Source: Puniceicoccales bacterium
Lineage (GTDB): Bacteria > Verrucomicrobiota > Verrucomicrobiia > Opitutales > LL51
Reading direction: 5' to 3'
DNA length: 5,632 nt
Assembly (NCBI GenBank): GCA_031268545.1
Contig: JAIRXD010000040.1
Location: 1 to 5,632 of the forward strand
The notes beneath the pieces were generated by a model. It made no database searches, was not told the origin of the DNA, and saw only the letters and a program-made list of their open reading frames with translations. This document shows positions 1 through 5,632 of the stretch, in pieces. The translations under genes were made by a program, and so were the position numbers. Every line of letters begins with the position of its first letter. Within the stretch, counting starts at the first letter, position 1.

Positions 1-1
1 C

Positions 2-181
2 AGAACAATTTTTCGGCTGGAAACCTGCCAGGTCTTGGAATTGGAGCGGCAGTGTAGTAAAAATGAAAAATATAGGGCTCATATAATTCAAATGCTTAAT
101 GATAAAGAATTTGTGGAACATGTGGCTCGCCAAAAAGTAGGATATATAAAAAATGACGAAATATTATTTCGTTTCGATTGA
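2..181 (+). CDS. FtsB/DivIC-like septum formation initiator protein, C-terminal part
   Basis: This reading frame is open from the window edge and ends at TGA 179-181, giving 59 residues; the true start lies outside the window. The first half (RLETCQVLELERQ...) looks like the end of a short coiled coil. The second half carries the pattern usual for the FtsB/DivIC family: LNDKEFVEHVARQKVGYIK, then NDEILFRFD at the very end, close to the family's 'L.D..Y.E..AR..LG....E....F' tail. Family members are small bitopic membrane proteins that join FtsL and FtsQ/DivIB in the divisome and help trigger septal peptidoglycan synthesis; the transmembrane helix would lie upstream and cannot be checked here. 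Only 18 bases separate it from the pyrophosphorylase gene, so co-transcription is likely. The family call rests on the C-terminal pattern alone, and I cannot choose between FtsB and DivIC. Confidence 0.62.
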   Translation, partial: RTIFRLETCQVLELERQCSKNEKYRAHIIQMLNDKEFVEHVARQKVGYIKNDEILFRFD

Positions 182-199
182 TTCCAAATTGCAGTTTAT

Positions 200-1630
200 A
201 TGAAAATTATTGAGCGTGAATTGCTTGAGAGGTTTAAGCACTATAGACAAGCCCATGTCTTTAGGTTTATCTCCGAGCTTGATGAGCTGGCCAAGACTGA
301 ATTTTTGCGCCAGGCTGATGCTATAAATTTGCAGAAATTATCAGATAAAATCAGAGCATTGGTGCCGGTCAACAAAAAATATATTGGCCTTAAGTTAGAA
401 GATATTTCAAGCCAGGTTAATTTTATCGGGTTGCCTAACAATGAAAGTGACGAAAGGAGATGGGAAGAGGCCTATCGCATAGGAGAGGATGCACTGCGTG
501 ATGGTAGGGTGGCCATTTTAACTGCTGCCGGTGGTCAAGGTACGCGACTGGGCTATAAAGAATCCAAGGGTATATTGGCTGTTACTCCGGTCAAAAAAAA
601 GACCTTATTTCAAGTTTTGGCCGAAAAAATTCGCTTTGCAGAAATAAAATATGGCCAAAAATTTCACTGGTTTCTGATGACTAGTGCCAGAAATCATGAA
701 GAAATAGTAGAATTTTTTGATCAAAATGAATTATTTGGATTGGAGCATGTGCATTTTTTTAGCCAAGGAATTCTGCCAGCGATTGATTTTTCCGGAAAGA
801 TAATGCTGGAGAATAAACATAAAATAGCGATGTATCCCGATGGCCATGGTGGTATATTTAATGCCTTTGTATCCAGTGGATTATTTGAAATTTTAGAGAG
901 AAGTAACATTGATATTATAAGTTATTTTCAGGTGGATAATCCATTGGTGAGATGCCTGGATCCTCACTTTATCGGCTTTCATATAAAGCAACGGTCGGAA
1001 ATGTCCTGTCGCATGGTTATAAAGGCCTATCCCGAAGAGAAGGTTGGTATTTTCTGCACAATGTATGGGAAAACTGCTGTCGTCGAGTACAGTGATTTGA
1101 TTGCAGATTTCATCTATGAGAAAGATACCGGTGGACATTTAAAGTTCAGAGTTGGTAATGCGGCCATACATCTTTTGGCCAGGGATTTTATAAAATCAAT
1201 AGGTGATGATAATGCCATTCGAGAGCTTCCGGTCCATGCAGCCAGGAAAAGAATTCCCACCATCGATGCCCATGGCAACCCCATTGAGCCGGAATCTGCC
1301 AATGGAGTTAAATTTGAAACCTTTGTTTTTGATGCACTACAGTTTGCTGAAAACAGCCTTGTTTTGGAAGTGGATCGACGTGAAAATTTCAGTCCAATAA
1401 AGAACCTGCAGGGCATAGATTCTCCCTTTACCTGTAGGCAAGATCAGCTTAGATTGTTCACTCGATGGCTATTATCCGCCGGGGCAGAGATTCCGGTTGA
1501 TGCCAGCGGGTTACCGCCGTTTGATATAGAAATTTCACCATTGTTTGCCGAAAATAAAAGGGATTTTTTGTTAAAATGGAATGCGCTTAAGTCCAAGCCG
1601 GCCATTTGCTCCGGAAGCTATATATCATGA
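200..1630 (+). CDS. UDP-N-acetylhexosamine / UDP-glucose pyrophosphorylase family uridylyltransferase
   Basis: Predicted 476-residue cytosolic enzyme that makes a UDP-sugar and pyrophosphate from UTP and a sugar 1-phosphate (GlcNAc-1-P, GalNAc-1-P or Glc-1-P). The eukaryote-type UAP/UGP signature motifs appear in order: uridine-nucleotide loop AAGGQGTRLG (residues 109-118), YPDGHGGIF (212-220, family form PDGNGG), the metal/sugar region VDNPL (245-249), GNAAIHLL (319-326), KFETFVFDAL (371-380) and RRENFSPIKN (393-402). The roughly 100 residues before the nucleotide loop match the helical N-terminal extension of this family, and the length is normal for it, so it is not a GlmU-type enzyme. The ATG at 200 is the first after the upstream stop and has no clear ribosome binding site. 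It follows the ftsB-like gene by 18 bases, and its last 13 bases overlap the end of plsY on the other strand. The family is firm; the sugar specificity cannot be read from sequence. It probably supplies UDP-sugars for the envelope. Confidence 0.88.
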   Translation: MKIIERELLERFKHYRQAHVFRFISELDELAKTEFLRQADAINLQKLSDKIRALVPVNKKYIGLKLEDISSQVNFIGLPNNESDERRWEEAYRIGEDALRDGRVAILTAAGGQGTRLGYKESKGILAVTPVKKKTLFQVLAEKIRFAEIKYGQKFHWFLMTSARNHEEIVEFFDQNELFGLEHVHFFSQGILPAIDFSGKIMLENKHKIAMYPDGHGGIFNAFVSSGLFEILERSNIDIISYFQVDNPLVRCLDPHFIGFHIKQRSEMSCRMVIKAYPEEKVGIFCTMYGKTAVVEYSDLIADFIYEKDTGGHLKFRVGNAAIHLLARDFIKSIGDDNAIRELPVHAARKRIPTIDAHGNPIEPESANGVKFETFVFDALQFAENSLVLEVDRRENFSPIKNLQGIDSPFTCRQDQLRLFTRWLLSAGAEIPVDASGLPPFDIEISPLFAENKRDFLLKWNALKSKPAICSGSYIS

Positions 1631-2277
1631 TCTTCTCGGTTATTTTTAGAAAATCTATATTCCGTCCCTTCCCATAGGCGCTTTATATTTGATTTGTGTT
1701 TTAGGATTGCGATTACCATTAATACGATGCAGAAAATTATTGCTTTATTGCTATATCCAAAGAGATAGGATGTCAGCGGCAGGCTTACTACGAAAGATAT
1801 AGAAGCCAGAGATACAAACCTTGTGGCTTTGAATATTACCAACCATGTTAGGATGCCGATGCCAAAACATCCTGGCATTATGGCAAGTAACCCTCCCATG
1901 GTCGTCGCTATGCCTTTCCCGCCACGGAACTTCAAAAATATGGAAAAATTATGGCCGAGGATCAGTCCGCCAATTAGTACCAGATTTAGGTTTGTTGTAA
2001 AATCCTTATATTTTGATAAAAATACATACTGGACCAGAGCCGTAGGAATAAATCCTTTTAAAAAATCTAGGATGAATACCGTATTTCCGGCCCATTTGCC
2101 GACGGACCTTCTCACATTGGTTGCCCCGGGATTGCCACTGTTGACCTTTAGGATATTGACACCATTCATCCTAGAGATAATAACGGCAAAAGGTATCGAT
2201 CCAATGACGTATCCACAGAGTAGGGTGCCGGCAATGAGATAATTTTGAGCCGATATTTCCATCGATAGATAAGTCAT
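1618..2277 (-). CDS. plsY: Glycerol-3-phosphate acyltransferase PlsY (acyl-phosphate dependent)
   Basis: A 219-residue integral inner-membrane protein that transfers an acyl group from acyl-phosphate to glycerol-3-phosphate, giving lysophosphatidate, the first committed step of phospholipid synthesis with PlsX and PlsC. All conserved PlsY blocks are present: GSIPFAVIISR (26-36), SGNPGATNVRR (47-57), LDFLKG (70-75), GHNFSIFLKFRGGKGIATT (108-126) and, near the C-terminus, HKSNIKRLWEGTEYRF (194-209). Hydrophobic segments at about 13-35, 64-87, 97-115, 128-150 and 155-192 fit the multi-span topology. The ATG at 2277 gives a short extra N-terminus; the ATG at 2262 (Met6) is an equally possible start, and neither has a Shine-Dalgarno sequence. 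It lies 40 bases downstream of mtaB on the same strand, so it is probably the second gene of that operon. Its TAG stop (1618-1620) lies inside the end of the convergent pyrophosphorylase gene. The usual partner plsX is not in the window. Confidence 0.95.
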   Translation of the reverse strand: MTYLSMEISAQNYLIAGTLLCGYVIGSIPFAVIISRMNGVNILKVNSGNPGATNVRRSVGKWAGNTVFILDFLKGFIPTALVQYVFLSKYKDFTTNLNLVLIGGLILGHNFSIFLKFRGGKGIATTMGGLLAIMPGCFGIGILTWLVIFKATRFVSLASISFVVSLPLTSYLFGYSNKAIIFCIVLMVIAILKHKSNIKRLWEGTEYRFSKNNREDHDI

Positions 2278-2317
2278 CTAACTGTTAAATATAAAATTAT
2301 TACAGTGAAATTGTCGA

Positions 2318-3685
2318 TCAAAAAATTAATTCTCCGATCACATGGGTTTGTTCGTTTTTCACGACTTTTACCCGTCTGATCTGATTGGTTATATTCTCTG
2401 GGCAATCAGTGAGTACCTTTATGTAATTTTCTGTGTAGCCAGGGAACTTTCCATTCTGTCTATCTTCGAACAAAACATCGACAATTTGGCCTATATTACT
2501 GTTATAAAATTCGCTTTTCTTTTCCCGACTTATTTGTCTAAGGAATTTGCTTCGTCCTAATTTTTCCTGTTCTGATACAAAGGATTGGCTTATTGCTGCC
2601 GGAGTACCAGGCCTTGGAGAAAAGGTAAATACATGGGCATATTGGATCGGTGAAGTTTTCAAAAATTCTACCGATTCGAGAAAATTTTTTTCTGATTCTC
2701 CCGGGAAGCCAACCATGATATCTGTACCTAGGCCAATCCCGGGGATGAATTTGGATATTTTCTCTGTATAGGAATAAAATTCTTCGAAAGAGTAGCGTCG
2801 CTTCATTGCGGAGAGGATGGGATTTGCTGCTGATTGGATTGGAATATGTAGATAGGCGGCTAGTTTATGATTTTTATCGGCCATTTTTTCAAGAATTTTA
2901 TCATCGATGGTTTTAAATTCTATACTGCTGATTCGGATTCTTACGATGCCATCGATGGTATCCAAGGCATTGATTACATCCAAAAGTTTTCGCCCATGAT
3001 TTTCGTAGGTGCCTATATTGACACCGGTTATAATTATTTCCTTCAGGCCGATGGCCGCGTGGGCTTTGGCATCCTCCAAAATGTTTTCAAAATCTCGGCT
3101 CTGGGGACTACCCCGGGTAAAAGGGATGATGCAGTAGGAGCAGAAGAAATTACATCCATTTTGTATCTTTAGATTATATCTTTTGTTATAGCTGGCCCGG
3201 GGGATTTTTTGCGAAAAATACCCAACTGGTTCCGGATTAGGATCTTCTAGAACTACAGGCAGTTTTGTTTTAGGTTTAAAAATTATTTCCAGGGCCAGGG
3301 CAGCAATGGAATTTTTATTGGAATTGCTGACAATCAAATCGATGCCATTCATTTTGGATAGAATTTTTTTGCCGAGAATTGAATAGCATCCGGTTACAAT
3401 CACATGGGCTCTGGGGAATTTCAAAACCAAAGATCTCAGGGTTTGGGTACATTTCGAAATAGCCTGATTCGTAACAGCGCAGGTGTTGATGATCAGCAGA
3501 TCAATATCCGGTGCTAGTTGCCTGGAGACTTGTATTCCAAGTTCTTCCAATTGTTCCCCAAGGGTTACAATTTCCGATTGATTCAACCTGCATCCAAACG
3601 ATAACAAACAAGCTTTCTTAGGCATCCTCTTTGATGTATATTGACCAATGCTTTTGGTTTCAATATAAATATGTAGATTGGCCAT
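2318..3685 (-). CDS. mtaB: tRNA (N6-threonylcarbamoyladenosine(37)-C2)-methylthiotransferase MtaB
   Basis: Radical-SAM methylthiotransferase of 455 residues that converts t6A37 to ms2t6A in ANN-decoding tRNAs, in the cytoplasm. The N-terminal UPF0004 domain binds one [4Fe-4S] cluster through Cys32 (SFGCRLNQSE), Cys69 (INTCAVTN) and Cys100 (VTGCY). The radical-SAM cluster motif is Cys178-x3-Cys182-x2-Cys185 (NGCNFFCSYCIIPFTRG), followed by ITGVNIGTY (219-227), LHIPIQSAANPILSAMKRRY (279-298) and GTDIMVGFPGE (320-330). A TRAM-like RNA-binding domain fills about residues 395-455. The CAVTNQAISKC and CRLNQSE blocks favour MtaB over MiaB and RimO. The start is uncertain: family members usually begin just before the first cysteine motif, matching Met21 (ATG at 3625), while the longer form from 3685 adds 20 residues. 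Neither start has a well-placed ribosome binding site. It heads a probable two-gene operon with plsY and diverges from the coiled-coil gene. Confidence 0.92.
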   Translation of the reverse strand: MANLHIYIETKSIGQYTSKRMPKKACLLSFGCRLNQSEIVTLGEQLEELGIQVSRQLAPDIDLLIINTCAVTNQAISKCTQTLRSLVLKFPRAHVIVTGCYSILGKKILSKMNGIDLIVSNSNKNSIAALALEIIFKPKTKLPVVLEDPNPEPVGYFSQKIPRASYNKRYNLKIQNGCNFFCSYCIIPFTRGSPQSRDFENILEDAKAHAAIGLKEIIITGVNIGTYENHGRKLLDVINALDTIDGIVRIRISSIEFKTIDDKILEKMADKNHKLAAYLHIPIQSAANPILSAMKRRYSFEEFYSYTEKISKFIPGIGLGTDIMVGFPGESEKNFLESVEFLKTSPIQYAHVFTFSPRPGTPAAISQSFVSEQEKLGRSKFLRQISREKKSEFYNSNIGQIVDVLFEDRQNGKFPGYTENYIKVLTDCPENITNQIRRVKVVKNEQTHVIGELIF

Positions 3686-3768
3686 GGCCGTGGATTGACC
3701 TGTGGGTTCATTTTAAAGATTTTTTATAATCTCTATGAGTACTTTGGGCCAGATTTTCAGAATTTTGG

Positions 3769-3812
3769 TTTAGAAAAATTAACAACAGGGGCGTGGATTT
3801 ATCTATGCCCTT
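3769..3812 (+). repeat. 44-bp direct repeat with hairpin, copy 1
   Basis: This sequence matches 5189-5232 at 42 of 44 positions; the differences are C3783 versus T5203 and G3793 versus A5213. Similarity fades about 6 bases further right. The right half forms a hairpin: arm 3789-3797, loop TTTA (3798-3801), arm 3802-3810, extendable outward by a G-U and an A-U pair. As + strand RNA all nine core pairs form, two of them G-U; on the - strand those two become A-C mismatches. The copy lies in the 273-bp gap between the divergent mtaB and coiled-coil genes, about 147 bp before the latter's ATG. The bases after the hairpin (TTTGCTGG) are not a real U-tract, so it is a poor rho-independent terminator. 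It could be a dispersed palindromic element, an RNA processing or stability element, or a boundary of a mobile cassette. Confidence 0.85.
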
Positions 3813-3958
3813 TGCTGGTTTTCCAAATGGTATTCAGCGATTTTCCATGGATGATTATATTTATTATTTTTTTACCATGACTGTAACTAGTTTAAGCTAA
3901 GATAGTTAGGGTTTTTTGGCTTAGATACTCATTCTTTTGTCAAAATTATTCTGTCAAC

Positions 3959-5140
3959 ATGGCGAAATATTTTTATAATACCTATACTATGGTTTGTAAA
4001 AAATATGTAAAATCGCTAGCCCTGTGGATATTGTATAGCTTAACTCTTTCTGTCCAAGGAGGAAGAGTAAATGGAGGTCCTGCTAGTGGAAGTAGCAGTG
4101 ATAATGCAATGATTTTACCCGCAATGGCAGATGAAAATGGGTCATTTTGGTGGCTAAATTTGGATGAATCGGAACTTAATAAAATGTTGCGTAAGTTACA
4201 TCTTGATAAAGATCAATTTAATCAATTGATGAGCCGTTTAAGTTTGATGCCTCTGAATCCATGGTCAGAGCAAGATCGGTTTTTATCATTGATTAACCAG
4301 CTGAAAGGTAAGAAGTGCAGCCCGCTACTATTTCAGCATTTCATGGCATTGCTGGAGCTGTTTAAGGAACCACAGCTGCCTAAATTTCAGTATGACGAAT
4401 TACTTGAATGGCTGCTTTCAGATGGATTTTATCTATGTTCGCTGTTGGAACTGAAGGGATCAAATAGACCAATTCAACTAACTCAAGAAAAGGTGTATAG
4501 TTTGTATAAAGCTTTTAAACACGTCAATATGCTCGAGATGCATATTAATATATTATGTTATGAATTTGATAATCTTACCCAGGAGCTTGAGCGGCACAAA
4601 AATGAAATTAAGCAGTTCAAAGCTAAGAGTGCTAATATAATTGAATGCCTAAAAGAGAGGACTAAGCGCCAAAAGGAGATAATTGATCGCAAAAATGAAA
4701 TTGATCAGCGCAAAAAGAAAATTATGCAGCGCCGAGATGAAATTTGGCAGCGCCGAGATGAAATTAAACAAAAGCTTCAATTAACCAAAGAGCAAGTGCA
4801 ATCCCTGAGTAATTATGGACAGCTCCAGGATCTCTATATAGATACTGAAGATAAACAGCTCGCTCAGGAATATAATGAACTCAAGCAGATATTTGACACG
4901 CTCGTTCAGGAGTATGATAAACTAAATCGGGAATATGAACAGCTTTATTATGAGATGGAAGAGGCCAAGCAGGCGTCTGCAGCGGATAAGAGTGCGCTTG
5001 AACAGGCCATGCAGGAGTTGTGCAATCACAATCAGAAAATAAATGAGATTAATCATAGAATGGATGATATTGAGCAGGTGATAGAAGATCTTGAGATGCG
5101 CTCAGAAGAGCTTAGGGGTGAAATGCAAGCCCTTTTGTAA
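3959..5140 (+). CDS. Predicted exported coiled-coil protein of unknown function
   Basis: I do not recognise this 393-residue protein. The N-terminus looks like a Sec signal peptide: basic stretch KKYVKS (14-19), hydrophobic core LALWILYSLTLSV (20-32), then QGG with a plausible cut after Gly34. Because the basic part begins near Met11, the real start may be the ATG at 3989; neither ATG has a Shine-Dalgarno sequence. Residues 35-60 are Gly/Ser-rich and probably flexible. Residues 66-200 look mostly helical, with leucine-rich amphipathic segments and no motif I can name. From about 200 to the end the sequence is rich in E, K, Q and R with I/L at heptad spacing: a long coiled coil, broken near 283-297. 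Residues 237-271 are five consecutive 7-residue units. There is no second membrane segment and no lipobox, so a periplasmic or secreted location is inferred. It is the only gene between two copies of a 44-bp direct repeat. Confidence 0.75.
   Translation: MAKYFYNTYTMVCKKYVKSLALWILYSLTLSVQGGRVNGGPASGSSSDNAMILPAMADENGSFWWLNLDESELNKMLRKLHLDKDQFNQLMSRLSLMPLNPWSEQDRFLSLINQLKGKKCSPLLFQHFMALLELFKEPQLPKFQYDELLEWLLSDGFYLCSLLELKGSNRPIQLTQEKVYSLYKAFKHVNMLEMHINILCYEFDNLTQELERHKNEIKQFKAKSANIIECLKERTKRQKEIIDRKNEIDQRKKKIMQRRDEIWQRRDEIKQKLQLTKEQVQSLSNYGQLQDLYIDTEDKQLAQEYNELKQIFDTLVQEYDKLNREYEQLYYEMEEAKQASAADKSALEQAMQELCNHNQKINEINHRMDDIEQVIEDLEMRSEELRGEMQALL
4667..4771 (+). repeat. Five tandem 21-bp units encoding coiled-coil heptads
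   Basis: Inside the coiled-coil gene, residues 237-271 read as five in-frame heptads: RQKEIID, RKNEIDQ, RKKKIMQ, RRDEIWQ, RRDEIKQ. The consensus is R-(R/K)-x-(E/K)-I-x-Q. The unit is visible in the DNA: every unit starts with CGC, and 18 bases (4727-4744) recur exactly at 4748-4765, a 21-base offset. The exact match of the last two units points to recent duplication by slippage or unequal exchange; the earlier units have diverged. Because the unit is exactly one heptad, gain or loss of units changes rod length without breaking frame or helix register. Confidence 0.85.
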
Positions 5141-5188
5141 TTTTTTTAACCGAGGCATTGACATTATAATATCTAGAAAAAAAGATAA

Positions 5189-5232
5189 TTTAGAAAAATT
5201 AATAACAGGGGCATGGATTTATCTATGCCCTT
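5189..5232 (+). repeat. 44-bp direct repeat with hairpin, copy 2
   Basis: This is the second copy of the element at 3769-3812, in the same orientation and 1420 bp away. It begins 48 bases after the stop of the coiled-coil gene, in the gap before the RecD2-like gene. The hairpin arms are 5209-5217 and 5222-5230 with loop TTTA (5218-5221). Here position 5213 is A, giving a Watson-Crick A-U pair where copy 1 has G-U, so the stem is conserved in both. Only two T residues follow the stem before CGATGG, so a classical terminator is unlikely, though the hairpin could protect the 3' end of the coiled-coil transcript. Confidence 0.85.
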
Positions 5233-5357
5233 CGATGGTGCAAAAAAATCGATGGTTCGGTTTCGCGCCTTGTTTCGGAAAATTTATACTGGCCAGGATT
5301 TTTAATAGCACTTTATGGCTTGAGTAATTTAATCGACATTGATAATAAATTGCTGAT

Positions 5358-5632
5358 TTGGAACCTTGTGAAAATATAAGTGCTGTACTTGAGCGTTTCC
5401 TTTTTAGGAACGAAGAATCGTTTTTTTCGATTGTGGAACTGACTAGTCTGGCAAATAAAAAGACGTTTATGGCCAGGGGAAATTTACCTGGGATTAACTG
5501 TGGCGAAACTTTGGTGCTCACTGGTTATTGGGATGAACATTTCAAATATGGCCGACAATTTTTGATTCAATCATTCCAGTCGTCGCTGCCAGCGGATGTC
5601 AAGGGTATACGTAAGTATCTGGGCAGTGGTCT
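5358..5632 (+). CDS. recD2: RecD2-like ATP-dependent DNA helicase, N-terminal part
   Basis: This frame is open from a TAA at 5346-5348 to the window end and gives 91 codons plus two bases. The peptide ISAVLERFLFRNEESFFSIV, then GETLVLTGYWDEHFKYGRQF and SSLPADVKGIRKYLGSG, is the N-terminal beta-barrel of RecD2-type helicases running into the first helix-hairpin-helix region (family pattern 'G.W..H..YG.QF......LP....GI..YLGSG'). RecD2 proteins are about 700-800-residue SF1B 5'-3' helicases acting in DNA repair without RecBC; the Walker motifs lie beyond the window. No ATG lies between the upstream stop and the conserved part. TTG 5358 is the best start, giving LEPCENISAVLER; the first in-frame ATG (5469) would cut off half of the barrel. 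There is no ribosome binding site. A weak -10-like GATAAT at 5341-5346 would make the mRNA nearly leaderless. The family is fairly sure; the start is not. Confidence 0.8.
   Translation, partial: MEPCENISAVLERFLFRNEESFFSIVELTSLANKKTFMARGNLPGINCGETLVLTGYWDEHFKYGRQFLIQSFQSSLPADVKGIRKYLGSG

Noticed and set aside
1823..2242. 139-codon + strand frame
   Set aside because: It is an antisense shadow of plsY, with low-complexity proline/methionine-rich content and no family resemblance.
2867..3172. 101-codon + strand frame, and other + strand frames at 2342-2771
   Set aside because: They are antisense shadows of mtaB, whose translation is clearly conserved.
3769..3812. Integron attC site or CRISPR repeat
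   Set aside because: No RYYYAAC/GTTRRRY core pair is seen, the hairpin is too short for attC, and there are only two copies 1.4 kb apart with no spacer array or integrase/cas gene in the window.
3695..3880. Small + strand frame of 61 codons before the coiled-coil gene, sharing a peptide (GAWIYLCP) with a frame at 5091-5327
   Set aside because: The shared peptide is just the 44-bp DNA repeat read in the same relative frame. The flanking residues are unrelated, the frame at 5091 starts inside the coiled-coil gene, and neither has a ribosome binding site.
3891..3925. Inverted repeat TAAGC...GCTTA before the coiled-coil gene
   Set aside because: The arms are only about five bases with a loop of about 20, expected by chance in this composition.
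5158..5189. Promoter candidate: TTGACA (5158-5163) with GATAAT (5184-5189)
   Set aside because: The -35 match is perfect but the spacer to the good -10 is 20 bp; at 17 bp the hexamer is AAAGAT, a poor match. In such AT-rich sequence this is not enough for a call.
5208..5232. Rho-independent terminator after the coiled-coil gene
   Set aside because: The stem is good but only two T residues follow it, and the same element also occurs upstream of the gene, where a terminator would make little sense.
5219..5521. 100-codon frame on the - strand
   Set aside because: It lies antisense to the RecD2-like N-terminus, whose + strand translation matches a known family; it also runs through the hairpin repeat and resembles nothing.

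Overview
The window is a stretch of bacterial chromosome, AT-rich by eye (near 40% G+C; not computed). It holds three complete recognisable housekeeping genes, one complete unfamiliar gene, and one gene fragment at each edge. The gene set (FtsB/DivIC-like septum protein, eukaryote-type UDP-sugar pyrophosphorylase, PlsY, MtaB, RecD2-type helicase) fits a diderm bacterium, possibly of the Verrucomicrobiota/PVC group, but nothing here proves the lineage. None of the five visible gene starts has a convincing Shine-Dalgarno sequence.

Layout: (1) 2-181, + strand, is the C-terminal end of a septum-formation-initiator protein. Eighteen bases later comes (2) 200-1630, +, a UDP-N-acetylhexosamine/UDP-glucose pyrophosphorylase-family enzyme. 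It runs tail to tail into (3) plsY (1618-2277, -) with a 13-bp overlap of the coding ends. (4) mtaB (2318-3685, -) lies 40 bp upstream of plsY and probably shares its transcript. (5) 3959-5140, +, encodes a 393-residue protein I do not recognise: a probable signal peptide, a helical middle, then a long coiled coil containing five tandem heptads. (6) 5358-5632, +, is the N-terminal part of a RecD2-like helicase, cut by the window end and apparently starting at TTG.

The most unusual structure is a 44-bp direct repeat, with copies at 3769-3812 and 5189-5232 (42 of 44 bases identical). The copies lie in the two intergenic gaps on either side of the coiled-coil gene. Each contains a hairpin that pairs properly only as + strand RNA, and one of the two differences between copies turns an A-U pair into G-U, keeping the stem. 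The unknown secreted coiled-coil gene bracketed by this element, set among conserved housekeeping genes, is the part of the window that looks accessory.

The known genes serve envelope and division functions (septum assembly, nucleotide-sugar supply, phospholipid synthesis), tRNA modification and DNA repair. Only mtaB-plsY and the ftsB-like/pyrophosphorylase pair look like operons. No RNA gene, CRISPR array, transposase or convincing rho-independent terminator was seen.
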